DNA of 64,000 nt from Budorcas taxicolor (taxonomy: Eukaryota > Chordata > Mammalia > Artiodactyla > Bovidae), in NCBI RefSeq assembly GCF_023091745.1, contig NC_068922.1, positions 34,080,501 through 34,144,500 of the forward strand. Reading direction: 5' to 3'. Below, one piece after another: positions 11,515 to 23,059 of the stretch. The notes below the pieces were generated by a model. That model made no database searches and was not told the DNA's origin. It was given only the letters and a program-made list of their open reading frames with translations. The position numbers and the translations under genes are program-made. Each line of letters starts with the position of its first letter. Position 1 is the stretch's first letter.

Positions 11515-13625
11515 TGGCCTCCGCTTTCAATCAGTGCAAGAAAATGGAATATACTTTAAAGATTTGGAAGGAAAGATTAAGTAACTTAGAGACTTATATC
11601 TGTCTAAACAATCCTTCAAGTATAAGTCAACAGGCAAATAGTTTTGAACTTAAAATTTTTTCAAAAATTATTCCTTTGGGCCTTTATGAGGCAATAATAG
11701 AGAACAGATTTAAAAAACAAAAACGGGAGAAAAAAACAAACAAACAACCAGCTTTGCAGGATAAAGATGTATTTAGAGCTGCCAGAACAGGATCTGGCAA
11801 GACTTGGATTTCCGTGTCCTAGAGTGGAGTGTGCATGCTCAGTCACTCAGTTGTGTCTGACTCTTGGTGACCCTACGGCCTATAGCCCACTAGGCTCCTC
11901 TGTTCATGGAATTTTCCAGGCAAGAATATAAAGTGGGTTGCCATTTCCTCCTCCAGAGGATCTTCCCAACCCAGGGATTAAACCTGCATCAGGATCCTGC
12001 ATTGGCAGGTGAATTCTTTACTCCTGGGCCACCTGGGAAAACTTCCTTATCCCAGTAGTAGAAGTTTTTTATTATTTTTAACAGACTTTGACAGATGAAC
12101 TCTGTGTCCTGATGGTATTACCTATGAGAGAACTTATATATTTCTCAGGCCTTTGGTTTTCTGAGAATTAGAAAAGAATCATGACTTTTCAGCACTCTCA
12201 TCATTGATGGAAAGGGCCTGAGACAGGATGTTTGAGAGGGTCAGCCTCATAAATATACTTGTTTGCATACATATCCAACTATTACAAGGATAAAGTAATT
12301 AATGTTTATGGTACCATTCTCTAAAGGTTAGTTCATGATGAAGTACAAATCTTGGGCATGGACTTTGCTGACACTGAATGCTATTATTTAAAAAGAAAAC
12401 ACTTTCTAAAATACATTGACTTTGCCTTTTTCTAGGTTAAACAAGTCAAATACCTTATACCTTGAGCACTTAATTTTGAAATCTCTGAATATGTTTGAGT
12501 TGGTTAAGAAAGTAAAATGTAACACTGCTGTCCCTTTGAAACAAAACTAGGAAGGTTTTGAGCTAAAGTAAGAAATAAGTATCCTCTGTTCTTTTGAGAA
12601 GCGTTATATATTTTTTTCCAGTTGTTGAGAGGCTCAGTCTTTAAACTGAGTTTCCTACTGCCTATACTTTGGTATTTCTAGTCTCAGCTTCTGTGGTTGA
12701 CAGCAGGAGATGAGGAAAAATGCAAGTCTGTAATAAGTTTATCTTCAAGAGAGCAAACAGTGCTCTTTGCTACTGAGACTGCAGCCAGTGTATTGGATAT
12801 TCAGGCCATGAATTGAGTTCTTCAGTTTGATTACCCAGAGGAGGCCAACTCATATTCACAAAGCATACAGACCTGCCAGGTAGATGATGAAGCTTTATTA
12901 ATTTTGCTTCCCTCAGAAGAAAAAAGGGATGGTGCAGCAACTTCTTGAGTAGAAAGTGCCTATGAAGGAAATAAAAAATCAATCCAGAAAGATGTATGGA
13001 CATCTAGAAAAGAAAAAAAAAGAACTGGAGTCATCTTTAGCCCAAGATCAACAATGAAAAGAAAGAGGTTGGAGATCTTTTGTTTCTTTCATTTGTAAGT
13101 ATATCTGATGAAGGATGAAGGATCATTAAACAAGTTAAGTTTACCCAAATATGCTCTATTTCTTGATCTTAACTGTGAGCAACTCCTTGGATGAGGTTTC
13201 CTTGGAAGGTGTAGAAACACTTGACCAAAGAATTGTTAATGAGCCTAAGATTCTGTTCCTCAGCAATGACTAAGTGGAAGAATTTAGAGCTTATTTCAGT
13301 GAGAAAATGTCCATCCTTAAGTAAGGTAGAAGTGGAAGAGGAAGAATACAAGCCTGTCATTGGTGTTAATAAAGAGGAGCAAGAGAGGCAAGTGAGGCGG
13401 AAAGTGGAAGAAAAGATGATAAAACCCAAAAGGCCTCAGACTCAGCCTTCTCCTAGTACTGATGAGGCACCAAAAAAAAAAAAAAAAAATCAATGAAATC
13501 ACAGAAACTAAAAAGTTATGAAACATTTTAAGTGAATAAGAAAATAACACTAATGAAGGGTAGTTAGTTCACCAAGGGCTACCCATGCAGCAGTCCATTG
13601 TGAAGGACACTAGGGTCAAGACAGT
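11515..13625 (+). pseudogene. DDX10: DDX10 processed pseudogene (DEAD-box RNA helicase)
   Basis: DDX10 encodes a nucleolar ATP-dependent RNA helicase of ribosome biogenesis. This copy has no introns where the functional gene has many, so it is a retrocopy. Recognisable pieces in order are: SFNQCKK near the N-terminus (11,522); helicase motif I as AARTGSGKT (11,776); MREL for TREL; HDEV at the DEAD box (12,336); FFSSC-like (12,612); VLQFDYPEEAN (12,823); EALLILLPSEEK (12,888); VEEFRAYFSEKMSIL (13,274); and an acidic/lysine-rich tail to about LVHQGLPMQQSIVKD (13,605). It has many stops and frameshifts, and the HRAGR motif is destroyed. A segment is missing at an 18-A run (13,472-13,489), and the last quarter of the protein is absent. 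A Bov-tA interrupts it just after motif I. It cannot make a helicase. The family match rests on motif order and is strong. No poly(A) tail or target duplication could be placed. Confidence 0.9.
11828..12044 (-). mobile_element. Bov-tA SINE inside the DDX10 pseudogene
   Basis: Antisense Bov-tA (catgctcagtcactcag at the left, ggccacctgggaa at the right). The pseudogene stops at 'tttccgtgtcctagag' and resumes at 'ccttatcccagtagtagaag'. These two strings resemble each other, which fits an old, diverged target duplication. The SINE is therefore younger than the retrocopy. Confidence 0.92.
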
Positions 13626-13887
13626 TCCAGATAGGAGTGGCCACATATTTAACCCCCTTCCTGCCCCATCACAGAATATACTTACAGTGAGTGAATTAAC
13701 AAAATTTTTCTATTCCATTTCCATCGTGTGTGTTCTTGGACTCTTTCCATTCCTTTATTTCACTGCCAAGTCATGGAATCCTTGTCCCATTTTTAGAAGT
13801 TCTTGTTTTGCTTAGTGTATAGAATATAAATAAATAATGAATATTTTTGAATTGAGATTATCGATAACATATCTATTTCCCATTTTT

Positions 13888-15590
13888 AATAAAAGTACAA
13901 CATCTAGGAATAAAATTAACCAAAGACATGCAAAATTTCTACTTTGGAAATAATAAAACATTACTGAGAAAAAGAAGCCTTGAATAAATGAAGCAGAATG
14001 ACAGGTCATGGACTGAAAAACTCAGTTAGATGACAGTTCTCCCCAAACTGAGCTATAGATTTAACTTAATTTCTATCATAATCCCACAGGTTTTGTTGTT
14101 GTAAAATTAACAAACTGATGCTAAAAGTTACATGGAAATGTAAAAGACTGAGAATATCCTGTGAACAATTTCAAAATCATAGCTGAAGGAGTTGACTTCA
14201 TAACATGACCATAAAGATGCAATAATCAAGACAGTGTGGTGCTGCCATAAAGATCCACAGGCAGATAGATGCAACTGAACAGAGAGGCCGGAAGAGACCC
14301 ACAGTTACATGGTCGTTGGATTTCCAAGAAAAATCCAAACCCATTGGGGAAGGGAAAGTTTTTCAACAAATGGTGCTGGAATAACTAAATATCCACTGGG
14401 AAAAAAGGAATCTCAATTCCTACCTTGTACCATGCGCAAAAACTAATTTGAGATGGATCACATTACAAAATGTAAAAGCTCGAACCATAATGGTTTTAGA
14501 AAAAAAGCATCAGAAAATCTCTTCATGTTTTGGAGGTTGGCAAAGATTTAAATGTAGAAAGCAATAACCATAGGAGAAAAAATTTATGACTTAGACTTTA
14601 TCAGAATAAAAAAAAATCTTGGGCTTATCAGAAGACATTTATTGTTAAGGAAAAATGATGAGCCACAGATTGGGGAAAATATATTCACAAAACCTATACT
14701 TGTCAAGGGATTACATAAGTAAAGAATTCATACAACTCCATAACAAAAGCACAGATGATCAGAAATGAAAAAGTGGGGTAGGGGGACAAAGGATTTGAAA
14801 AGACAGTTTATAACACCAGCACTCCACAACAGAAGATACTAGGATGGTCAGTAAACCTATTCTCAGCAGGGAAGTGCAAGTTAAAATGATGAGATGCCCA
14901 CCAGCATGGCTGAAATTAAATAGCTTGGTAGCACCAAATTTTAACAGGGATGTAGAGGATGGAAGTCTTATACACTGTGCAGGAGGGTTAAATGGTACAA
15001 CGTCTTAGGAAGAAGATTTGGAAGTTTCTTAAAAAGCTAGACATATACTTTCCTGATGACTCAGCAGTTCTACTCCTAGATATCCATCTACCTAAGAAAA
15101 AGGAAAATAAAAGTTCACAAAATAAGATGTACACAAGAAGTACATAATGTATGTAACTTCATTCATAGTAGCTAAAAACTAGAGACAGCCCCCAGGTGTC
15201 CATCAGTAAGAGAATGGATAAGCAGACTGGTGTATTCATAAAGTGAAGTACTACTCCAAGAGAAAGAAGGCGCTGATACCAGCAACAGCATGGATGAATC
15301 TCATCATATCTAACTGAAAGAAACCTTATTCAAAAGAATACATACAGTGTCTCCCCATTTTTTTGAAGGTTTAGAATAAGGAAAATTTGTCTGAGAGAGA
15401 AAATAATAAGGGTGGTTACCTCCTGGGAATGGAGCAGGGAATGATTGGAATGGTTATGAAGGCTCTTTCTTTGAGTTGTGATTATGGTTTGGGTTATAAG
15501 GTAACATGAATTTGTAAAAACTCATGGGATGGTACACTTATGATTGGTACATGTTATATGCAAATTTTGTTCCAAAAGAGAGGGGGGAAA
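13888..15590 (+). mobile_element. Old L1 (L1M-type), ORF2 C-terminal half and 3' UTR
   Basis: About 1.7 kb of sense L1. Landmarks in order: ctaggaataaaattaacc, agacagtgtggtgctgcc, tttcaacaaatggtgctgga, agaatggataagcagactgg, cagcatggatgaatctcatc, and a 3' UTR ending gtacacttatgattggtac. Heavily mutated with no long frames. Its 5' end is truncated in ORF2. Confidence 0.85.
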
Positions 15591-16249
15591 AAACAGCTTT
15601 AAAAAATATTTCAAGGAGATACTATTTTATATCCACCAGATTGGAGAAAGTGGTGGCAAGGCAGTGGGGCCCCTGACCCCTCTGTCCCCTCTGGTGGTAT
15701 CAGTTGGATCAACCATGAAACAGTTTGTCAGTATTAACAACTTGTGCCTGTACAAACACAGCAGTTCTACTCTGAGGCGTAAAAGCTCTTGCAAACATAC
15801 ATAAAGAAACTCATATGAGTGTTCCTGAAGATCAGAAAGAAGTTGGATAGCCATCAACAAGAGAAGACATAGATTGTTCCATATTGTAACATACCACTGC
15901 AGATGAACCTCATGAGCATATGAAAATGATATGATTTGAACCAATATAATTCCATCCCAAATCTTGCAAAATCAAACAATAATTTGATTACGGATACCTA
16001 TGGTAACACTAGAAAGGAAAGCAGGGGAATAAAGTTCAAGGTGTTTGGGGAGAAGGCGTGGCAAGAAGAAGTGGGATTGGAATGGGAAAGGCTGAAAAAC
16101 TGACTTCAGAGTTATTAGCAATGTTCTGTTCCCTAAACTTGGTAGTGGCAAGACAGATGTTCATTTTATTATTTTTCTTTACAACTTACACATAGGTTAA
16201 AATGCTGTTTGGTATATATTTGATATTTAGTAATAATTTCATGAAAAAT
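15591..16249 (+). mobile_element. Second old L1/HAL1-like remnant (tentative)
   Basis: Repeats the order of L1 3' landmarks (caccagattggagaaagtgg, cagcagttctactctgag, gatagccatcaacaagagaa, atgaacctcatgagcatatg), so it appears to be another sense L1-type 3' end abutting the previous one. Too diverged to name a subfamily. Confidence 0.4.
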
Positions 16250-16517
16250 AATGTGATTTTTATTTTATTTTGAACCATATTTATGTGTACAGTTCAGTGG
16301 CACTGAGTACATTCACATTGTTGTGCCATTCTCACCATCATCCATTTTCCAAATTTTCATCTTCCTAAACAGAAACTCTGTACCCATCAAACACACTGAC
16401 TTCGCATCCTCCCCCTCCCCACCCCTGGCCCCTGGCATCTACCAGTATACTTTCTGACTCTGAACTTAACTATACTAGGTACCTCGTATAAGTGGAACTG
16501 AGTAGCATTTGTCTGCA
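16250..16517 (-). mobile_element. Old L1 3' UTR fragment
   Basis: Antisense L1M-type 3' end (gtgtacagttcagtggcact, then cattcacattgttgtgcc, then a C-rich stretch and cccctggc). The same 3' UTR type is seen at 31,819. Confidence 0.75.
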
Positions 16518-16804
16518 TCTGCCCTGGGATTTCTTTGGAAGGAATGATGCTAAAGCTGAAACTCCAGTACTTTGGCCACCCCATGCGAGGAGTTGACTCA
16601 TTGGAAAAGACTCTGATGCTGGCAGGGATTGGGGGCAGGAGGAGAAGGGGACAACAGAGGATGAGATGCCTGGATGGCATCACCTACTCGATGGACGTGA
16701 GTCTGAGTGAACTCCGGGAGTTGGTGATGGACAGGGAGGCCTGGCGTGCTGCGATTCATGGGGTCGCAAAGAGTCAGACATGACTGAGCGACTGAACTGA
16801 CTGA
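16518..16804 (+). mobile_element. BovB LINE 3' fragment, copy 4
   Basis: The last ~290 bp of BovB, including the ORF C-terminus (MEGMMLKLKLQYFGHPMRG onwards to VAKSQT) in an 82-codon frame. Low divergence from the copies at 6100 and 45,000. Confidence 0.94.
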
Positions 16805-16861
16805 ATGTATAATGCATTTTTAAGGTTAACTTAGTATATGTCCTACAAACAGACTGTATCT

Positions 16862-16960
16862 TCTTTTTTTTCCCCTCTGTGCTCTACAGTAGACCCTAAC
16901 CAGCAATCTATTTCATACATATAAGTGTACATATGTCAATCCCAGTCTCCCAGTCTACAT
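16862..16960 (-). mobile_element. L1 3' UTR fragment
   Basis: Antisense L1 3' end resembling the 2263 element (tgctctacagtagaccctaa, then gtgtacatatgtcaatccca). Confidence 0.6.
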
Positions 16961-17134
16961 TTTAAAATTAAGTAATCTTTGAGCATTCTTTGTTAGCAAC
17001 AATATAATACATACAATTTAAGAAGTTGTCATTCTGATATCATTAATTCAGTCATTTATTCAAATGTTTATCAAATGTTTGTACGTAGCCTGATAGGGCT
17101 ACGATATTGGTTAAGCCTTTATTTGGAGGGTAAA

Positions 17135-17466
17135 GTTTCAGAAAGTGAAAGTTGCTCAGTCCTGTCTGACTCTTTGCAACCCCAATGGACTGTACAGTCC
17201 ATGGAATTCTCGAGGCCAGAATACTGGAGTGGGTAGCCTTTCCCTTCTCCAGGGGATCTTCCCAACCCAGGGATCAAACCCAGGTCTCCTGCATTGCAGG
17301 CAGATTGTTTACCATCTGAGCCACCAGGGAAGCCCAAGAATACTGAAGTGGGTAGCCTATCCCTTCTCCAGGGGATCTTCCTGACCTAAGAATTGAACCA
17401 GGGTCTCCTGCATTGCAGGTGGATTCTTTACCAACTGAGCTATCAGGGAAGCCCATGGTTTCAGAA
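17135..17466 (-). mobile_element. Dimeric Bov-tA SINE
   Basis: The element is at 17,144-17,457 and has the target duplication gtttcagaa (17,135-17,143, 17,458-17,466). In antisense it reads one full Bov-tA ending in the head (ccaccagggaagccc). It then reads directly into a second unit (aagaatactgaagtgggtag) that starts within the Bov-A part and ends in a second head (tatcagggaagccc). One duplication flanks both units, so they inserted together. Confidence 0.93.
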
Positions 17467-17910
17467 GCTGTATCCTAAAATAAATTAGAAAAATAACTGA
17501 AATCTAAAATGATTACAGTCTTAATAAGACAATTTTGATCTCAGTCTCCTAATGCTAGTCCAGAGGACATCTGAAGACATGCTTTTAGAAATTGAAATGT
17601 CCCCTCAGCTGATCATTGACCAGTTGTTAGGTTTACCTTACAGTCAGGTCATGGAAAATGCCTCCCGTAAGTTATCTTCTCAAAATGTAACTGTGATCAA
17701 AATTCTCAGGATGCTCTGGCTCACACTTAGATCTTGCTCTTCTGTTGAATCTTAAGCAGTTTCAAGGTATTTATGGATTTTTCATATCAACATTTCCTGC
17801 AAAAATTTGTGAGTAATTTTCATTAAATGAACTCACCAGAAAATAAATGTTGAACTCTGTAGCTCTAACATGGTCCTAAATTCTTAGCTTAAAGTGAAAA
17901 GGGCTTACCC
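17467..17910. other. Unassigned sequence with a weak exon-like segment
   Basis: 17,545-17,666 has an AG before it (gatctcag) and a good donor after it (CCTCCC then gtaagt). One frame is open across both, with translation including EDMLLEIEMSPQLIIDQL. The pyrimidine tract is poor, and I do not recognise the product. The rest holds nothing identifiable. Confidence 0.2.
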
Positions 17911-17996
17911 CAATCCTTTACTTTTTTTTTTTTAATTTTTATTTTTACTTTATTTTACTTTACAATACTGTATTGGTTTTCAATCCTTTACTTTTT
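17911..17996 (-). mobile_element. Very short L1 3'-end insertion with perfect target duplication
   Basis: A 16-bp direct repeat caatcctttacttttt (17,911-17,926 and 17,981-17,996) flanks only 54 bp (17,927-17,980). The insert is a T-run plus the first bases of the ruminant L1 3' UTR in antisense (ttactttacaatactgtatt). It is an extreme 5'-truncation. Confidence 0.9.
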
Positions 17997-18869
17997 GTAA
18001 GTATTCAGACATTCCTTTGGATGCCAAATAATAAATTTATAATGCTAGGTACCCAGCAAGATGACAGTCCAGTTGCCTATGTACAGTACTTAAATAAACG
18101 GATTGCAATTCCACAACCTTATTGCTCCATTTATCACAAGAAGTGCCAGAGTTCTGAAATCTTTCGTAAGGAGAGCAACTTTGCTTGTGTGAATTCTCAC
18201 AGGAATTACCAAGAATATTATATGCCAATTCAATCCTAAGTATTGAAGTTAGAGTTCTAAATGACATTTAATAGTATGATTTATTTTCTGTCTTAAACTT
18301 TATAGGTCACAAAAACAAGATCCTATCCTTTCATATTGCTTTTTATTGTTAAAGTGTCTGAGTGATGATAAAAATCCAAGCTTAAGAACTGTCAGATGAT
18401 TTATGATATTTCATTTATTTTTCAAAGGATTGGGGTGTCACCAGTAAGCCCATTAGAATTATAGGTTTAAAGTTCCTCAATTTTAAAAAAGACCAGCTGC
18501 ATAAACAAGTGTGTTAGCTTTGTAATTTAATTCTGTGTGATTTTTTTAAAATACTTCAAAGTTCCAAAGGAGCCAGCTTTTCTTAGGTCATAAATACTTA
18601 TTTATGTCATTATGATCTCTAACTTTCAAGTACATTTCAAGATCTGCTTTTTAAAAAATTGATACGTTTTTATTGTGTTCTTTACAACCTCAAAACATTT
18701 CTTCTGTAGACCTGAATCTGCCTTCATGGGCTGACATCAAAAACGTGGAATGTGGGTGAACTAGAGAAAAACTACTTTAAAAAAATCAGGATTCTGTAGT
18801 CAAGATGGATCATCTAAGCCATCTTTGAGAGTGTGCTGTCAGCACTGTAAAGCTTTTTCTTTTTTTGCT
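17997..18869. other. Unassigned sequence
   Basis: An 88-codon frame ends at 18,239, but its start lies in the L1 tail and the product is unrecognised. The remainder is AT-rich with no element I can name. Confidence 0.4.
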
Positions 18870-19605
18870 TATTAGATTTTAAATTGAGGATAATTGTTAG
18901 TTCACAGCAGTTAGAAGAAATAACATGTACCCCCATGTGCAGTTTACATGTAAGAGTTTCTCCCAAATGTAATATCAGAGATATTAGCATCAATGCAATC
19001 CAGATCCTGGGCTTCCCTGATAGCTCAGTTGGTAAAGAATCTGCCTGCAGTGTAGGAGACCCTGGTTTGATTTCTAGGTCAGGAAGATCCCCTGGAGACG
19101 GGAAAGGCTACCCACTCCAGTATTCTGGCCTGGAGAATTCCAGGGACTATATAGTCCATGGGGTCGCAAAGGGTCGGACTTGACTGAGCGACTTTCACTA
19201 ATGAAGATCCTACTTAAATTTTCCTCATTTTACTTGAACTCATTTGTGTATGCATATATTTAGTTTCTATGCACTTTGTATCTCATGTATAGCTTCTTGT
19301 GTCTGCCGTAGTCAAGACCCACAATAGTTCCATCACAAGGATTTCTCTTGTTGCCATACTATAACCACACTCACCTACCTCCCTCACTTCCCAGCCCTAA
19401 CCCCTGTCAACCACTACACTGTCCTCTATTTCTATAATTTTGTCATTTCAATAATATTATATAAATGGAATCTTAGAGTATATAACCTTTAGTATTGGCT
19501 TTTTCATGTAGCATAATTCCCTTTAGATCCATCCATATTGTGTGAACTAGTAGTTTTGTTTCTTTTTTATCATTGAGATGTATTCCATCAAAATCTATTG
19601 TAATT
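18870..19605 (-). mobile_element. Old L1 (L1M-type) 3' end, split by a SINE
   Basis: Antisense L1 3' UTR and downstream end. Landmarks: gttcacagcagttagaagaa, ccacactcacctacctccct, ctataattttgtcatttcaa, ggctttttcatgtagcataa. It is interrupted at 19,009-19,204 by a Bov-tA. Confidence 0.8.
19002..19211 (+). mobile_element. Bov-tA SINE inside old L1
   Basis: Sense Bov-tA at 19,009-19,204 with the 7-bp target duplication agatcct (19,002-19,008, 19,205-19,211). Removing it and one duplication copy rejoins the L1. Confidence 0.93.
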
Positions 19606-21077
19606 TTTAGTTTTCATATGTACATGCATATAAAATATGAGATCATTAAAATATCAGTTTAAAAATGGTTTAAGACATGTTACAATTAACCTACCCATTA
19701 AAATTCCAGGTAAGTTTTTAGTATCCTTGTAGGCATTTTGATTGGTCTTGTCTATGTCTTAATGTACTTAGACCAGGTGGATTGCCAGCTGTACACTGAA
19801 AACATATTTACAGTAGAAAATAAAAGATAGTTCTGTTTCCTAACAATAACTGATTCTAATAAAAACTGGTAAGATTGGATAAAAGACAGTAGCTGCTACC
19901 ATGTAAGACAGGTCCTCATTTTGATTTCAGCAGATTTAATGTTTAGTTTCTTTTTTTCTTTCATTCAGTCTATGATTACCCAACTCACTCTTTTCATAAA
20001 GCCTATTATACAAGTAGCTCTCCTTGCCCTTGTGCTTGTGTGTGTTAAATGTGATAAGTAAAGCTGTAGATGAGAAATCCTAGGAAAAGATTGTAAAGTG
20101 AGACCCGATGTTTACTTTGAGGAGCTCCAAGACCGAATGGCCAAGAAATGGTCAGAAAGGCAGCAGGAAAAAAACGGGCTTCTGGTTCTTTAAAGCTAAG
20201 AGGAAAGCAGGTACAAAGAAGAAATGGCCTCAGTTGACTCTACTTCCTCACTGTCACATGTGGTAACAGTGCTCTGGATCTCAGGAAGGCCTTCTGCATC
20301 TAGGCATTGTTTGAATGCACAGAGCTTGCTTCTCAAGGAGTGCTCAGTGGGACTGTGGAGCCTCAGGAACTAATGTGAAAGAAGATCTAGCCAGGCACAC
20401 TGTGTATAAGGATAAATGTACCTGCCAGCACCTTAATTTTGGTCATGAAGACAGTCTCAGAAATCTCTCTGCATCCCGATTATTATCACTGCCATCCATG
20501 TGTACCATAGTTGTGTGGATATACTGTGATATGGTTATCAATATTGGAAGAAGGCATGATGTACCAGCATGGCAAATATATTTTAAGAATCACTCCTGTG
20601 TTTCATAATGGTTACCTTGACTGCATAAGCCACAGTTCCTTCTAAAATGCCTTCATGATACTTAACTTTCTCACATGCAGTTAGATAATATAGTTAATGT
20701 CATTAATTGGGAATGGAAAACACCCTTCTATCATTAACACTACCTCAAAATGTAAAAGTCTGAAAATGGCTCGTGATGCAGTATCAAGAAGTAAAATGCT
20801 TTTTTTACTTTCAATTAGAGGACATAGGCTATAAAGGTAGCTGTTCATGGTGAAAATGAAGAAGAGTAAGTCAGATGAGGACTAGGAGAAGCGCATAGAA
20901 TAATTATTTTCTGAGATTTTATCACTTGATTTTATCACTTTCTATTTTTTTCAGAAATATAAAATCTCAGCCCAAAATCAGGATCTCTGCATTTTAGACA
21001 GAAACTCATGATCTGTTTCTAGAGTCGAATTTTCCTGTTGCCCAGGTAAAGATGGCAATGTTTTAGTAGCATCTCAT
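19606..21077. other. Unassigned sequence
   Basis: 1.5 kb with no recognised repeat. A 97-codon frame (20,315-20,608) has no features I can link to a protein. This is the cleanest unique stretch in the first third. Confidence 0.45.
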
Positions 21078-21397
21078 GGATGTTACAGGCTTCCCTGATA
21101 GCTCAGCTGGTAAAGAATCCTCCTGCATATTGCCCTGGAGAAGGGATAGGCTACCCACTCCAGTATTTTTGGGCTTCCCTGGTGACTCAGATGATAAAGA
21201 ATCTTCCTGCAATTCGGGAGACCTAGGTTCAATTCCTGGGTTGGGAAGATCCCCTGGAGGAGGGGATGGCAACCCACTCCAGTATTCTTGCCTGGAGAAT
21301 CCCCAGTGGGCAGAGGAGCCTGGTGGGCTACAGTCCATGGAGTTGCTAAGGGTCAGACACTACTGAGCGACTAAGCACAGCACACAGCAGGATGTTA
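21078..21397 (+). mobile_element. Dimeric Bov-tA SINE
   Basis: The element is at 21,086-21,389 with the target duplication ggatgtta (21,078-21,085, 21,390-21,397). A first head plus a shortened Bov-A part (ending ccactccagtatttttg) joins directly to a second complete Bov-tA (gggcttccctggtgactcag). The junction is the same as in the dimers at 17,144 and 34,685. Confidence 0.93.
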
Positions 21398-21468
21398 TAT
21401 GTGAATTACTGAGTGTTGATTGTATGATAATCAGAAACAAAAGTTAAGCATATCTTTGGATTTGTAAC

Positions 21469-22180
21469 CTTGATGAAAGTGAAAGAGGAGAGTGAAAAAG
21501 TTGGCTTCCAGCTCAACATTCAGAAAACTAAGATTATGGCATCTGGTCCCATCACTTCTTGGGAAATAGATGGGGAAACAGTGACAGACTTTATTTTTGG
21601 GGGCTCCAAAATCACTGCAGATGGTGACTATAGCCATGAAATTAAAAGACACTTCGTAGAAGGAAAGTTATGGTCAACCTAGACAGCTTATTAAAAAGCA
21701 GAGACATTACTTTGCCAACAAAGCGCCCTCTAGTCAAGGCTATGGTTTTTCCAGTGGTCATGTATGGATGTGAGAGTTGGACTATAAAGAAAGCTGAGTG
21801 CCAAAGAACTGATGCTTTTGAACTGTGGTGTTGGAGAAGGCTCTTGAGAGTCCCTTGGACTGCAAGGAGATCCAACTATTCAGACCTAAAGGAAATCAGT
21901 CCTGAATATTCATTGGAAGACCTGATGTTGAAGCTGAAACTCCAAAACTTTGGCCACCTGATACAAAGAACTGATTCATTGGAAAAGACCCTGATGCTAG
22001 GAATGATTGAGGGCAGGAGGAGAAGGGGACGACAGAGGATGAGATGGTTGGATGGCATCACCAACTCAATGGACATGAGTTTGGGTAAACTCCGGGAGTT
22101 GGTGATGGACAGGGAGGCCTGACGTGCTGCAGTCCATGGGGTCGCAAAGAGTCAGACAGGACTGAGTGACTGAACTGAAC
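21469..22180 (+). mobile_element. BovB LINE, 5'-truncated, copy 5
   Basis: Starts just after the RT catalytic region (TLMKVKEESEKVGFQLN-like) and runs to the 3' end. Two overlapping frames (21,470-21,682 and 21,670-22,122) show a single main frameshift near 21,650 plus a late stop (CGA to TGA) at 22,120. Relatively young. Confidence 0.94.
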
Positions 22181-23059
22181 CAGTGTTTCAGTAGTCATTA
22201 TTTAGGTCATATTTACATACATATACATTTAAAAAATCTTAGGCCTTTACAAAGTGGTAAGCTTTTTACACAGTAGAATAAGGTAAATATTTTTATGGTT
22301 TTTACTTAAGATTCTGAATACTCTTTTTTCAATAAATGTAAGTATGACCTTCATGTTGTACAAATGATATTGTTTTGCATTTTCATCTCGTTTTAAAATT
22401 CAATTATCTTTTCCAAGTGTGATGAAGAACATCAACAAATATTCTCTTCTACACACTTTGAGAGAAATAACCATAAACCTCATACAAGAATAATACAAAG
22501 GTTTTATTAGAAAATTTTTGCACATTGATGTCAGAATCATAATTTCCAAATTTGCCTTATAAGGCCTGTTTTTTAAAAGTCAGCATGGATGCTACTTGTA
22601 GACTCTGTTTCATAAATGAAGTTTCTTAATCATGAATTTTTTTTCCTATATCAGGCAAAATATGATCTTTCCTTCAAAAAGTGCTTGGGCAAACTAAATT
22701 TCAGTATTAGTTATTTAGAGTAGCATTTTCACAGTTCACTGTGCACTTGTACTATTTATTTGCAGGGTGTTTGCCATCATTTATTTATACCATAGATATG
22801 AGATAGATGCAAGATTAATCAGGAAAGATAGAACAGCTGCGTTTATTTCCTACCTTGCTCTCCTTAGAATTCTTCAAAATAAAATGTGTTTAAGGGCAAA
22901 TCTGAAGTAAAGACTTCCATGTGTGTATCTCTTACCATTAGGGTGATGGTAAGTGAAATGGTCAACACTTACAAAGGTAAATCAGCTAGACCTAAGAGCT
23001 ACATAAAGAGCACTCCACTCACCGTGAGCAAGGTACACATTCTTCCCAATGCATATGGC
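22181..23059. other. Unassigned AT-rich sequence
   Basis: No recognised repeat or gene. An 88-codon frame at 22,886 overlaps the start of old L1-like sequence. Confidence 0.4.

Noticed and set aside
13221..13496. 91-codon frame as an independent lysine/glutamate-rich gene
   Set aside because: It is a shifted piece of the DDX10 pseudogene tail that ends in the A18 run.
17973..18239. 88-codon plus-strand frame
   Set aside because: Its start lies in the L1 tail, there is no splice-site support and the product is unrecognised.
20315..20608. 97-codon plus-strand frame
   Set aside because: No domain, no splice context and no similarity I can name; such a length is expected by chance in 64 kb.
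21091..21180. Functional tRNA gene
   Set aside because: tRNA-like heads here belong to Bov-tA and CHR SINEs. Box sequences are degenerate and no complete cloverleaf is seen.
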